A stretch of DNA of 64,000 nt from Luteimonas sp. RC10 (lineage in GTDB: Bacteria; Pseudomonadota; Gammaproteobacteria; Xanthomonadales; Xanthomonadaceae), in the NCBI RefSeq assembly GCF_014192745.1, contig NZ_JACHYJ010000004.1, positions 1 to 64,000 of the forward strand, written 5' to 3'. The position numbers and the translations under genes are program-made. Every line of letters begins with the position of its first letter. Within the stretch, counting starts at the first letter, position 1. The notes under the pieces are model-generated. The model worked only from the letters and a program-made list of their open reading frames with translations, did not search any database and was not told the DNA's origin. Below are positions 50,480 through 58,843 of this stretch, piece by piece.

Positions 50480-51456
50480 GCGATGTCTCCGTTGCGATGG
50501 GCAGTTGCGGCGAGCGCGCCGTCCCAGCCGAGGGGGCCGCGACCGATCAGGCCGGTCAGCGCCATGGTGTTGAGCGCGCGGCCTTCGACGGCGGCGAGCG
50601 ATTCGGCGACGAGCTCGGGATGGCAGACCAGCACCACGTCGCAGCCGGCATCGAGGTGCGCATCGACGCGCGCCTTGATGCCGCCGGCCGAGAACGCGGC
50701 GGCCATGCCGATGTCGTCGGAGAACACGACGCCGCGAAAGCCCAGCTCACCGCGCAGGATGGTCTCGATCCAGCGCGGCGAGTACCCCGCCGGCTCCGGC
50801 GCGACCTGCGGATAGGTCACGTGCGCGAGCATCACCGCGTCGGCGCCAGCGTCGATGCCGGCGACGAACGGCACCAGGTCGTGCGCGCGAATCTCCTCGA
50901 GGCTGCGACGATCGACCGCCTGGTCGAAGTGGGTGTCCTCGCGGACCGAGCCGTGGCCCGGGAAGTGCTTGAGCGTGGCCGCCATGCCCGCCTCGTGCAT
51001 GCCGTCGACGTAGGCGCGCGTCAGCGCAGCGACGATCTGCGGATCGTCCGAGAACGCTCGGTCGCCGATCGCGAGGTTGCCATGGCCGACATCGACCACC
51101 GGCGCGAAGCTCAGGTCGACCCCGCTGCCGCGCACTTCCTCGGCCATGCGCCGCGCATGCGCGCGCGCCTGGACGAGCGCCGCATCGGGATCGGTCCGGT
51201 ACTGCACGCCGAAGCCGGCCAGCGGCGGCAGCGCCGTGTAACCGTCCACGAAGCGCTGCACGCGGCCGCCTTCCTGATCGACGCAGATCAGCTGCGGGCG
51301 CGGCGCGGCCTCACGGATCGCGGCGGCCAGTTCTGCGATCTGCGCGCGCGAAGCAACGTTGCGCTTGAACAGGATCACGCCGGCGCAGGCATCGTGCTGC
51401 AGCCAGTCGCGCTCCTGCGCGGTGAGTTCGGTGCCGGCCACGCCGATCACGAGCAT
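50476..51456 (-). CDS. nagZ: Beta-N-acetylhexosaminidase
   Basis: 326 residues from ATG 51456. GH3 enzyme that removes GlcNAc from muropeptides in cytoplasmic cell-wall recycling. Signatures: CAGVILFKRN, ICVDQEGGRVQRF, KHFPGHGSVREDTH (catalytic His loop) and FSDDIGMAAAFSAGG (nucleophile Asp). GGAG lies nine bases before this ATG; in-frame ATGs at 51465 and 51471 are alternatives. First gene of nagZ-hpt-phosphorylase, with ATGA coupling to hpt. Confidence 0.95.
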   Translation of the reverse strand: MLVIGVAGTELTAQERDWLQHDACAGVILFKRNVASRAQIAELAAAIREAAPRPQLICVDQEGGRVQRFVDGYTALPPLAGFGVQYRTDPDAALVQARAHARRMAEEVRGSGVDLSFAPVVDVGHGNLAIGDRAFSDDPQIVAALTRAYVDGMHEAGMAATLKHFPGHGSVREDTHFDQAVDRRSLEEIRAHDLVPFVAGIDAGADAVMLAHVTYPQVAPEPAGYSPRWIETILRGELGFRGVVFSDDIGMAAAFSAGGIKARVDAHLDAGCDVVLVCHPELVAESLAAVEGRALNTMALTGLIGRGPLGWDGALAATAHRNGDIA

Positions 51457-51544
51457 TGCGGACATCTCCATCGAGCGCGCCGGGCGGCGCAGACGGGCAT
51501 TGTCGCAGATGCGCGCATCGCGCCGGGCGTGCGCACCACGGTGT

Positions 51545-52228
51545 TCAGGCGCAGCCGTCCGGCCCGCAAGCGGCACCGGCTGCCGACGCAGGTGCTGCGG
51601 CGGCCAGCGCCTGGCGCAAGGTCGCGGCGAGTTGCTCGGGCGGCTGCGCGCCCTGCACCGCCAGCCGCCCATCGAAGACGAAGGTCGGCACGGCGCGGAT
51701 GCCCATCGCCTGGGCCTGCGCGATCTGTGCCCGCACCTCGGCCTCGCCTTCGTCGCCGGCCAACAAGGCTCGCACGCGCGCCGCGTCGAGTCCACCGGCT
51801 GCACCCGCCTCCACCAGCACCTCGGTATCGGCCAGATTGCGGCCTTGCGCGAAGTGGGCGTGGAACAACGCCTCACCGACCGCGTCGGGGTCGCCCTCGC
51901 GCGCGGCCAGCGCCAGCAGCCGGTGCGCCGGCAGCGTGGTCACACGGACCTGGCCGCGATCGAAATTGAACGGCAGGCCTTCGGCGCGGGCGGTGGCCTG
52001 GGTCTGCGCCAGCAACTGCGCGGTGCGCTCGGCGCCGCCGAACTTGCGCGCATAGGCCTCGCGCAGCGGCACCGGCGTGGCGTCGGCGTCGGGGTCGAGC
52101 AGGAAGGGATACCAATGGATGTCGATCGTCGGCGCGTCGTCGCCCAGCAGGGCGATGGCGCGTTGCAGGCGGCGCTTGCCGATCCAGCACCAGGGACAGA
52201 CGACGTCGGACCAGATATCGATTCTCAT
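51545..52228 (-). CDS. DsbA-family oxidoreductase, FrnE type
   Basis: 227 residues. Thioredoxin fold with a CxxC at the N-terminus (IDIWSDVVCPWCWIGKRRLQ), a helical insertion, and the cis-Pro region MGIRAVPTFVFDGRLAVQGA. A second cysteine pair CGPDGC closes the protein. No signal peptide, so it is cytoplasmic, unlike DsbA. FrnE-type proteins act in disulfide chemistry or redox stress. It is about 40 bp from the CYTH gene on the same strand. Confidence 0.9.
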   Translation of the reverse strand: MRIDIWSDVVCPWCWIGKRRLQRAIALLGDDAPTIDIHWYPFLLDPDADATPVPLREAYARKFGGAERTAQLLAQTQATARAEGLPFNFDRGQVRVTTLPAHRLLALAAREGDPDAVGEALFHAHFAQGRNLADTEVLVEAGAAGGLDAARVRALLAGDEGEAEVRAQIAQAQAMGIRAVPTFVFDGRLAVQGAQPPEQLAATLRQALAAAAPASAAGAACGPDGCA

Positions 52229-52266
52229 GCGCGCATCATGCGCCGGTCACCGGCCGCGCGCGTGCC

Positions 52267-52770
52267 TCAATCGCGTTCCGCAGCGTCCCAGCGGGAGAAC
52301 GGATGCGCGGCGAGCGCCAGGTTGTAGTAGCGCTTGTGGTCGGTGACCTCCTCGCCCAGCCACTCGGGCCGCGCGAAGGCCTCGCTGGCGTCGTCCAGCT
52401 CGATCTCGGCCACGACCAGCCCGGCGTTGTCGCCGAGGAACTCGTCGACCTCCCACAGGTGGTCGCCGTGCTGCACCAGATGTCGGCGCTTCTCGACCCG
52501 GCCGCCGACACACAGCGTCAGCAGCGCGTGCGCATCGGCGATCGGCAGCGGCAGCTCGAACTCCTGCCGGGTATGCCCGATCGCGCGCGACTTGATGTTC
52601 ACGAACGCCGCCTCGCCCTCGATGCGCACCCGCACCGAGGCCTTCTGCGCCCCACTGTCGAGCGCGGCCATGTCATTGAGGTAGCCCTGCGCCATCGGCA
52701 CCACCGCATGCGCGGCATTGCGCCACGCGTCGGACGTCACCAGGAACTTGCGTTCGATTTCGACTGCCAT
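52267..52770 (-). CDS. CYTH-domain phosphatase/cyclase-like protein
   Basis: 167 residues. The signature EIERKFLV at residues 4-11 (ExExK) and alternating charged strands (ASVRVRIEGEAAFVNIKSRA, HLWEVDEFLGDNAGLVVAEI, ELDD) define a CYTH triphosphate tunnel protein. Bacterial members of this length hydrolyse tripolyphosphate or thiamine triphosphate, or cyclise ATP; the activity here is not determined. It starts 4 bp after the rlmD stop, so it is probably cotranscribed with rlmD. Confidence 0.9.
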   Translation of the reverse strand: MAVEIERKFLVTSDAWRNAAHAVVPMAQGYLNDMAALDSGAQKASVRVRIEGEAAFVNIKSRAIGHTRQEFELPLPIADAHALLTLCVGGRVEKRRHLVQHGDHLWEVDEFLGDNAGLVVAEIELDDASEAFARPEWLGEEVTDHKRYYNLALAAHPFSRWDAAERD

Positions 52771-52774
52771 GGCG

Positions 52775-54112
52775 CTACGTCCTCTCGAACACCGCGATCG
52801 ATTCGACGTGCGCGGTCTGCGGGAACATGTCCATCACCCCGGCGTCGATGAGCCGCCAGCCGCGCTCGTTGACCAGATAGCCGGCATCGCGCGCCAGCGA
52901 CGCTGGGTGGCAGCTGACGTAGACGATGCGGGCGAAACGTTCGAGCGGCAGTTGGCGCAGCACATCGATCGCGCCCGAGCGCGGCGGGTCGAGCAGCAGC
53001 TTGTCGAAGCCCTGACGCATCCACGGCGCGCCGCGCTGGTCCTGGGTCAGATCGGCGGCATGGAACTGCGCGTTGTCCAGGCCGTTGTGCGCGGCGTTCT
53101 CCCGCGCGCGCGCAACCAGCCCGGCCTCGCCCTCGACACCAACGACCTCGCGCACGCGACGCGCCAGCGGCAGCGTGAAGTTGCCCAGACCGCAGAACAG
53201 GTCGAGCACACGGTCGTCGGGTTGCACGTCCAGCAGGTCGAGCGTGCGCGCGATCATCGTGCCGTTGAGACCCGCATTGACCTGGATGAAATCCAGCGGC
53301 CGGAACTTCAGCTCCACATCCCAGGCCTCGAGCCGGAACGCCAGCGCCGGCGCCTGCGGCCACAGCGGATGCACGCTGTCGTTGCCGCCCGGCTGCAGGA
53401 AGATCGCCATCCGCTGCTGCTGGCCGAAGGCGGTCAGCGCCGCCAGGTCGCGCTCGCCCAGCGGCTGCAGATGGCGGAACACCAGCGCCACGCCGTCGAA
53501 CTCGGGGGTCGGGTCGCCAGCGATGAATTCGATCTGCGGAATGTCGCCGCGGCCATCGAGGCCGTCGACCAGCGCGCACAGCGCCGGGATCGCGGCGCCG
53601 ATCGGCGGGATCACGGTGTGGCATTCGTGCAGGTCGGCGACGAAGCGCGGATCGCGCTCGCGGAAGCCCACCAGCGTCTTGTCCTTCTTCTCCACGCGCC
53701 GCACCGAGAAGCGGCCCTTGCGGCGGTAGCCCCAGGCGCGGTCGACCAGCGGTGCCATCCAGCGCTGCGGCGTGACATGACCGATGCGCTCGAAGTTCTC
53801 GCGCAGCACGCGTTGCTTGGCCTGGATCTGCTGCTCGGCGTCGAGATGCTGCAATACGCAGCCGCCACAGACGCCGAAATGCGCGCAGCGCGGCGCAATC
53901 CGGTGTTCGGAAGGCCGCAGCACCTCGAGCGTCACCGCCTCGTCAAAGCTGCGCGAGCGCGCGGTGCGCTGGGCGACGACCTGCTCGCCCGGCAGCGCCC
54001 CGGCGACGAATACGGCCTTGCCGTCGGGCAGCCGCGCGACACCGCGGCCATCGTGGGTCAGGTCGAGGATGTCGACCTGGAAAGGAGTCTGATCGAGGCG
54101 TTTGCGGGCCAC
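52775..54112 (-). CDS. rlmD: 23S rRNA (uracil-1939-C5)-methyltransferase
   Basis: About 445 residues from GTG 54112. TRAM domain at the N-terminus (FQVDILDLTHDGRGVARLPD), an iron-sulfur cluster motif (RCAHFGVCGGCVLQHL), and a SAM methyltransferase domain (DFIQVNAGLNGTMIARTLDL, VLDLFCGLGNFTLPLA) with catalytic cysteine in VYVSCHPASLARD. It methylates U1939 of 23S rRNA. GTG 54163 is also in frame, but TGCGACAAT at about 54141-54150 (minus strand) looks like a -10 element, favouring the shorter form. Confidence 0.94.
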   Translation of the reverse strand: MARKRLDQTPFQVDILDLTHDGRGVARLPDGKAVFVAGALPGEQVVAQRTARSRSFDEAVTLEVLRPSEHRIAPRCAHFGVCGGCVLQHLDAEQQIQAKQRVLRENFERIGHVTPQRWMAPLVDRAWGYRRKGRFSVRRVEKKDKTLVGFRERDPRFVADLHECHTVIPPIGAAIPALCALVDGLDGRGDIPQIEFIAGDPTPEFDGVALVFRHLQPLGERDLAALTAFGQQQRMAIFLQPGGNDSVHPLWPQAPALAFRLEAWDVELKFRPLDFIQVNAGLNGTMIARTLDLLDVQPDDRVLDLFCGLGNFTLPLARRVREVVGVEGEAGLVARARENAAHNGLDNAQFHAADLTQDQRGAPWMRQGFDKLLLDPPRSGAIDVLRQLPLERFARIVYVSCHPASLARDAGYLVNERGWRLIDAGVMDMFPQTAHVESIAVFERT

Positions 54113-54204
54113 GTGGCGAAGGCTGCGGGCGGAAAGGCCGCGTATTGTCGCAGAAGCCGGCACTCCGTCGGACCGGGCCGGCGAAACCTACGATGCGCGA
54201 TTGG

Positions 54205-54354
54205 CTTCGGATGGGCAGCGACCTGCCGGCCGGAAGCCGCTTTTCCCTCGGCAAGGCATCCTGCCTTGACTCGGGCGCGCGCCATCCATGGCGCGCTCGA
54301 CGCGGCCACCAGCCGGCAGGTCGCTGCCATGGACGGTTGCAACCCGACTTCGGG
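54205..54354 (+). repeat. Hairpin-chain dispersed repeat, copy B
   Basis: About 150 bp starting CTTCGGATGG. Nearly the full layout of 26461-26612 is repeated. Its ends carry perfect 16-bp inverted arms GGCAGCGACCTGCCGG (54214-54229) and CCGGCAGGTCGCTGCC (54313-54328). Inside are CAAGGCA-TCC-TGCCTTG (54252-54268) and GCGCGCCAT-CC-ATGGCGCGC. The whole unit could fold into one branched hairpin. Confidence 0.85.
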
Positions 54355-54381
54355 TAGACGCAGAAGGAAAGCTGAGGTCAA

Positions 54382-54430
54382 CCGGGGTCAGAGTGCAGTT
54401 TCGCGAGGCGAAACTGCACTCTGACCCCGG
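54382..54430. repeat. Dispersed palindromic element, copy 2
   Basis: Perfect 23-bp arms (left CCGGGGTCAGAGTGCAGTTT plus CGC) around a 3-base loop GAG. Related to 14266-14316, from which it differs by paired changes that keep the stem intact. It lies exactly between repeats B and C. Confidence 0.85.
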
Positions 54431-54454
54431 GTTTGAATCCCGGTTCTGCAGCGA

Positions 54455-54604
54455 GGCGCGCCCGAGTCAAGGCAGGTCAGCATGGAGTGCGCGGCATGCC
54501 GCGACTCCATGCGAACGCTACGCGTGCTTCGCGTAGCCGGACCGCGCAGCGGACTTGCCGAGGGGAAAGCGGCTTCCGGCCGGCAGGCCGCCACCCATCC
54601 GAAG
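54455..54604 (-). repeat. Hairpin-chain dispersed repeat, copy C (inverted, divergent centre)
   Basis: Read on the minus strand it starts CTTCGGATGGGTGGCGGCCT and shares the outer parts with copies A and B, but the middle (54477-54554) is different. That middle also folds: CATGGAGT/ACTCCATG around CGCGGCATGCCGCG, and CTACGCG-TGCTT-CGCGTAG. Confidence 0.75.
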
Positions 54605-54632
54605 CCGAACCCGTTCCGTACTCGAGAAGAGC

Positions 54633-55232
54633 TTACTTCTGCGTCCAGGTCCCGCCCTGCTGATACCACCAGCCCGGACGCGCGCTCTGGATCCACTGGC
54701 GCGCGAACACGTCGCGGATCTGCGACTCCCATTCGGGATGACCGTTGGCAACCGCGATCTCGCGGTACACCGCCTGGCGGTCGCGGTTGTCGTCGGCGAC
54801 CGCGGTGTTGACCGCGACCCGGTCCTTGATCGGCAATTGCGAGGCATCGCGGACCACGATCAGGCCATTGCTGCCGAAGCCGAGCGCACCGGAATCGAAA
54901 TGCGGCCGCAGCGTGCCGTTGAAACGCTGCTCCATGCGCGACTGGATCGCCTGGATCGCCGGCGTGCGGATCGTGACATCCGGGGTCTGCGCCTGGGCGG
55001 TGCCGATGCCCAGCAGCATCCACGGATCGAAGCCCGTGCCGCGCTGGGCCATGCCGCCGCCCGGCGTCGTCGACGGCGCAGGCGGCTGCGCGGCCGGCGT
55101 GTCGCCGATCACGTTCTCGACGAACTCGCGCGCCGCCTCCTTGGCCTCGGCGGCGGGAAAATAGACGTTGATCGTCACGCATGCAGTCAGTGCGAGCGCG
55201 GCCACGGCCGGCAATCCCATCCAACGCGCCAT
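54633..55232 (-). CDS. YdbL-like (DUF1318) lipoprotein
   Basis: 199 residues. A lipoprotein signal with the acceptor cysteine in ALALTACVTINVYFP (about residue 18) is followed by a helical stretch AEAKEAAREFVENVIGD, a linker, an internal signal-like MLLGIGTAQAQTP, and a DUF1318 domain (RMEQRFNGTLRPHFDSGALG, VNTAVADDNRDRQAVYREIA). In E. coli YdbH-YnbE-YdbL work together in phospholipid transport between membranes. This protein may combine YnbE-like and YdbL-like parts. The ydbH-like gene lies 35 bp upstream on the same strand. Confidence 0.82.
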   Translation of the reverse strand: MARWMGLPAVAALALTACVTINVYFPAAEAKEAAREFVENVIGDTPAAQPPAPSTTPGGGMAQRGTGFDPWMLLGIGTAQAQTPDVTIRTPAIQAIQSRMEQRFNGTLRPHFDSGALGFGSNGLIVVRDASQLPIKDRVAVNTAVADDNRDRQAVYREIAVANGHPEWESQIRDVFARQWIQSARPGWWYQQGGTWTQK

Positions 55233-55267
55233 CGGGTGTTCTCCTGTCTCGATACGGGGCGTGGCGC

Positions 55268-57304
55268 TCAGTCGATGACCGGAGCCACGTCGCCGCCAGC
55301 GGCGGCAGCCAGGCGCTCGACCAACGTCGGCCAGTCGACGTCGCGGTTGTAACCGACGACGTCGAGCCGCGGCAGGCCCGCGCCGTCGACGATAGTAAAG
55401 GCGTTGCCCGCTGAATGCAGGCCGCCCATTGCGCAGACCTGATTGCGCAGCCGGCAGGAGATGCCGATGCCGCGATAGCCGAAGTCGTCGAACAGCGCGA
55501 TTGCCTTGCCCTGCAGGCTGGTGACGAACGAGGCGTCGCCGACGCTGGAGATGTCCTGCACCGCCCGCTGGCTGATGCGCTGACGCACCCCGGGCGTGCG
55601 TTCGGTGTGCAGCTCGGCATCGAATGCGGTGGCGCCCCAGTCGACCAGGCGCAGCCCGTCGATCCGTCCGTGCAGGCGCCCTTCGATGCTGCCGAAGCCG
55701 AACACGCCGGTCAGCGCCTGCAGATCCAGCCCCTGCAACGCCAGGTCGCTGGTCACCGTCGGCGCGACCCCGAACGGCCGCTCGATCGACAACGACGACA
55801 CATCGATGCGGCCATCGAAGAGCTGCATCGCCAACCCGCCCTCGAAGTCGATCCGGTTGTCTGCATAGCGCACCGTCGGGATGTGGCCGCTCAGGCGGCC
55901 TTCGAATGCCGGCCAGGCCAACGCCTGCGCCAGCCGACCGATGTCCAGGCCGTCGAGCCGCAATGCGGTGCGCATCCGCAGGCCGTCGCCGTCGCGCTCC
56001 GCGTGCCCGGGCAGTTCCAGCGCCAGCGCCTCGAACCCGACCTCGCCGCCGAGGAACGACAGCGCGACCGGCTCGCGCAACCGCAGACGCCCCCCCGCGC
56101 TTTCCAGACTCCAGGCCGCCGCATCGAACGGCATGCCGTACAGCGCCCCGCCTTGCCAGGCGAAGGTGCTGTGCACCGGCGTGGACGCCGAATAGCGCAG
56201 CGCGCCGTGCATGCGGTCGAAGCGGAACCGCGCCTGCGCATCGCCGATGTCCAGGCCGCGCAAGCGCAGGTCCGCCGTGCGCAACACGCCGCCGGCCAAC
56301 GCCAGCGACGCGTCGAACCCGCCCTGCAGCGATAGCCCCGACAGCCCAGCCGGGCCGAGCCAGCCGGATAGATAGCGCGCCGGCAGCGCATGGGCATCTC
56401 GGCTGGTCGCATCGAGCGAGAGCACCTGCAGTGCGCCGTCAGCCGACAGCGCACCGGCGCCGTCAAGCTGCAGCGTATCGCCGTCGTGCCAGGCCAGACG
56501 CGGCAACGCCCAACCGCCGTCGGCCCGGCGCTGGAGGTCGAGGCCGATCCCGATCGGCGCGGGTGGCAAGGCCAGATACGCCGCACCGAACAGCCACTCG
56601 CCCCCGTGCAGCGTGCCGTCCAGCCGCAGCGCGGGACCGGCATCGGGCAGACGCAGATCGAGCCGCAGGTCGGCGGCGACGCCTTCGGTCGCGATCGCAC
56701 CATCGGCGGTCTCCAGCGCAAGATCGTGCACGGCCAGGGTGCCAGCGACGCGCAGCGGCTGCGCATCCGGCGCATCGATCCGCAGTGCGCCATCCAGACG
56801 CCCCTTGCGCAGCTGCGCGGCCTCCCATGCGCTGCGCACCAGGGCCTGCGCCCAGGCCGCCGGGACGCGCTTGAGGTCGATGGTCGTGCGCTCGGGCGTG
56901 GCCGCCCGGCGCGCCAGGGTCAGGGCGCCCCCCTCACCCGACAGGCGGGCATCGACGTCCTGCGCATCGAGCTCGAGCGCGAGTCGCAGCGCAGCCCCCG
57001 AGCGGTCGCGGATGGGTCCCTCGCAGTGCCATCGCACGCGCCCCTCGTTCACGAGCCGTTTCAGCGGGCATCGCCAATCGACATCGCGCAGCCGCCACCC
57101 CAACGCCCCGGCATCGACGTCCGCGGCGCGCAGCCGGAGCCGGCCGTTGGGCGCATCGGCAGGCCAGTCGAGCGTCAGCCGGACCTGGGTCATCGCCGCG
57201 ACCGGGGTGTCGACCTGCGCGATCCGGGCCTCGACCGTCCGCGCCTGCGCGACCGGCACACAGGCCAGCAACAGCGGTAGGATCGGCAGCAGGCGGCGAG
57301 GCAT
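55268..57304 (-). CDS. YdbH-like AsmA-type intermembrane transport protein
   Basis: 678 residues. A signal-like N-terminus (LLPILPLLLACVPVAQARTV) leads into a long beta-rich protein with repeated short strands typical of AsmA/TamB/YdbH-like bridge proteins, and the C-terminal YdbH/DUF748-like portion (GVAPTVTSDLALQGLDLQAL, FGSIEGRLHGRIDGLRLVDW, FDDFGYRGIGISCRLRNQVC). These proteins are thought to form a groove carrying phospholipids between inner and outer membranes. Shorter than E. coli YdbH (about 880 residues). Paired with the YdbL-like gene downstream. Confidence 0.82.
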   Translation of the reverse strand: MPRRLLPILPLLLACVPVAQARTVEARIAQVDTPVAAMTQVRLTLDWPADAPNGRLRLRAADVDAGALGWRLRDVDWRCPLKRLVNEGRVRWHCEGPIRDRSGAALRLALELDAQDVDARLSGEGGALTLARRAATPERTTIDLKRVPAAWAQALVRSAWEAAQLRKGRLDGALRIDAPDAQPLRVAGTLAVHDLALETADGAIATEGVAADLRLDLRLPDAGPALRLDGTLHGGEWLFGAAYLALPPAPIGIGLDLQRRADGGWALPRLAWHDGDTLQLDGAGALSADGALQVLSLDATSRDAHALPARYLSGWLGPAGLSGLSLQGGFDASLALAGGVLRTADLRLRGLDIGDAQARFRFDRMHGALRYSASTPVHSTFAWQGGALYGMPFDAAAWSLESAGGRLRLREPVALSFLGGEVGFEALALELPGHAERDGDGLRMRTALRLDGLDIGRLAQALAWPAFEGRLSGHIPTVRYADNRIDFEGGLAMQLFDGRIDVSSLSIERPFGVAPTVTSDLALQGLDLQALTGVFGFGSIEGRLHGRIDGLRLVDWGATAFDAELHTERTPGVRQRISQRAVQDISSVGDASFVTSLQGKAIALFDDFGYRGIGISCRLRNQVCAMGGLHSAGNAFTIVDGAGLPRLDVVGYNRDVDWPTLVERLAAAAGGDVAPVID

Positions 57305-57338
57305 CGCCGCAGGATACCTTCATCGCATGGAGCGACCG

Positions 57339-58073
57339 ATGCCCAGATTGCTGCTGGTCGAAGACGACCCCACGAGCCGCAGTTTCCTGCTCACCGCAGC
57401 GTCGGCGCTACCGGCCGAGGTGGACGTGGCCGGAACGGTCGCCGATGCCCTGACGCTGGCTGCCGCCGATACCCACGATGCCTGGCTGATCGACGCGAAC
57501 CTGCCCGACGGCAGCGGCATCGAGCTGCTCGCCCGTCTGCGCGCCCAGGGGCTGGACACGCCGGCCCTGGCGCACACCGCCGAGCGTGAACGCGAATCGC
57601 TCGATGCCCTGCGCGCGGCCGGTTTCGTGCTCGCGCTGAGCAAGCCGGTGACGGCCGCCAACTGGCGCGCCGCGATTCGCAGTCTGGTCGCTGCACCGGT
57701 CGTCGCCCCGGCCCCGCCGCCGCGCCCGACGCTCGCCGACGACGACATCGAGCCCTGTGCGTCCGGTCGCCCGGTGGTCTGGAACACGCGGGCCGCGCTG
57801 GCGGCCGTCGGTGGCAACGTCGGCAACGCCGATGCGCTGCGCGGGCTGTTCCTAGGCGAACTGCCGCAAGCGCGCGATGGCATCGTGCTGGCGGCACGGC
57901 GCGGCGATGCCCCCGCCATGCGCAGCCTGCTGCACAAGCTGCGGGCCGGCTGCGGCTTTGTCGGCGCCGACCGCCTGTGCGCAGCCGCCGCCAGCCTGCA
58001 CGCCGCGCCGGAATCGGAGCCGGCGCTGCATCGGTTTCTCGCCGCCATCGACGCGACGTTGGCGGCAGCGTGA
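57339..58073 (+). CDS. Receiver-Hpt two-component protein
   Basis: 244 residues from ATG 57339 with GGAG six bases upstream. The N-terminal receiver domain has the acidic pair in LLLVEDDPTSR, phospho-acceptor Asp at about 52 (LIDANLPDGSG), Thr at about 80 and Lys at about 102 (LSKPV). A proline linker (about 118-132) joins a C-terminal histidine phosphotransfer domain with His at about 199 (SLLHKLRAGCGFVGADRL). It has no DNA-binding output, so it likely serves as a phosphorelay intermediate. No histidine kinase gene is near. Divergent from the ydbH-like gene. Confidence 0.85.
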   Translation: MPRLLLVEDDPTSRSFLLTAASALPAEVDVAGTVADALTLAAADTHDAWLIDANLPDGSGIELLARLRAQGLDTPALAHTAERERESLDALRAAGFVLALSKPVTAANWRAAIRSLVAAPVVAPAPPPRPTLADDDIEPCASGRPVVWNTRAALAAVGGNVGNADALRGLFLGELPQARDGIVLAARRGDAPAMRSLLHKLRAGCGFVGADRLCAAAASLHAAPESEPALHRFLAAIDATLAAA

Positions 58074-58085
58074 GCGCGCGGGCAG

Positions 58086-58826
58086 CTACCGGTCGCCCGC
58101 TGTGCCGCGCCGCGCGAACTGGGACGCGAGTTCCCAGGATTTGAGGCCTCGCGGGCCCAGGTGATGCGCCAGCACGGCACGCAAGGCGCGTCGCAGGCTA
58201 GCGAGGTCCTCGCTGTCGGGGGCCGCGCCATCGGCGGCCAGCGCGAGCAAGGCGCGTCCGGTTGCGGCCACACTGCGCGAGGCCGCGCCGCCGTCGAGGT
58301 GCAGCCGGCGCGGGCCGTGTTCGGGGTCGAGCAGGTAACGCGCTGCCGGGTCGATGGCGCGGCCGTCGCCATCGGTGTCGAGCGGCAGGCCCACACCGAG
58401 CGCATCGAGCAAGGCGCGCTCGAACCGGCGCAGGCTCCAGGCCAGTTCGCCTGGCAACGCCAGGCGCCCACGCACGCGGGCGTAGGCGTCGTACAACTCG
58501 GGCAGCGGATCCTGGCGCGGCGCCAGGCGCAGCACCAGCTCATTGAGATAGAAGCCGGCGAGCATCGCATCGCCGAGCAGCCGCGGCGCGGCGTCGAGCG
58601 CCTCGGCGCTGCGCAACTGCGCCAGCTCGCCGCGCAGTTGCGCATCCAGCCGCACATGCTGCAGCGGCTGCAGCGCCGCGCGCAGCACGTGCTTCTTCGG
58701 GCCCTGCACGCCACGCGCCACCAGGCCCAGGCGTCCGTGTTCGCGGCTCAGGACCTCGACCAGCAGGCTGGTCTCCCGCCATGGCCGGGCATGCAGGACG
58801 AACGCGGGCTCGTTCTCGATGCGCAC
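58086..58826 (-). CDS. recO: DNA repair protein RecO
   Basis: About 246 residues from GTG 58826. N-terminal OB-fold ([40 protein letters not shown]), then an all-helical domain. RecO loads RecA on SSB-coated DNA with RecR. No zinc-finger cysteines are seen. It ends the era-side of the conserved lepA-lepB-rnc-era-recO block, here separated from era by the GFA-family gene, an insertion relative to the usual order. Confidence 0.93.
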   Translation of the reverse strand: MRIENEPAFVLHARPWRETSLLVEVLSREHGRLGLVARGVQGPKKHVLRAALQPLQHVRLDAQLRGELAQLRSAEALDAAPRLLGDAMLAGFYLNELVLRLAPRQDPLPELYDAYARVRGRLALPGELAWSLRRFERALLDALGVGLPLDTDGDGRAIDPAARYLLDPEHGPRRLHLDGGAASRSVAATGRALLALAADGAAPDSEDLASLRRALRAVLAHHLGPRGLKSWELASQFARRGTAGDR

Positions 58827-58843
58827 CGACGTCCGGCGTCGCC

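Larger units (their letters stand above)
54113..54632. other. Intergenic region made of inverted repeats
   Basis: This gap holds no supportable gene. Most of it is a composite structure: hairpin-chain repeat B (54205-54354), a central palindrome (54382-54430) and an inverted related repeat C (54455-54604). Short frames here are by-products of the repeats. Confidence 0.75.
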
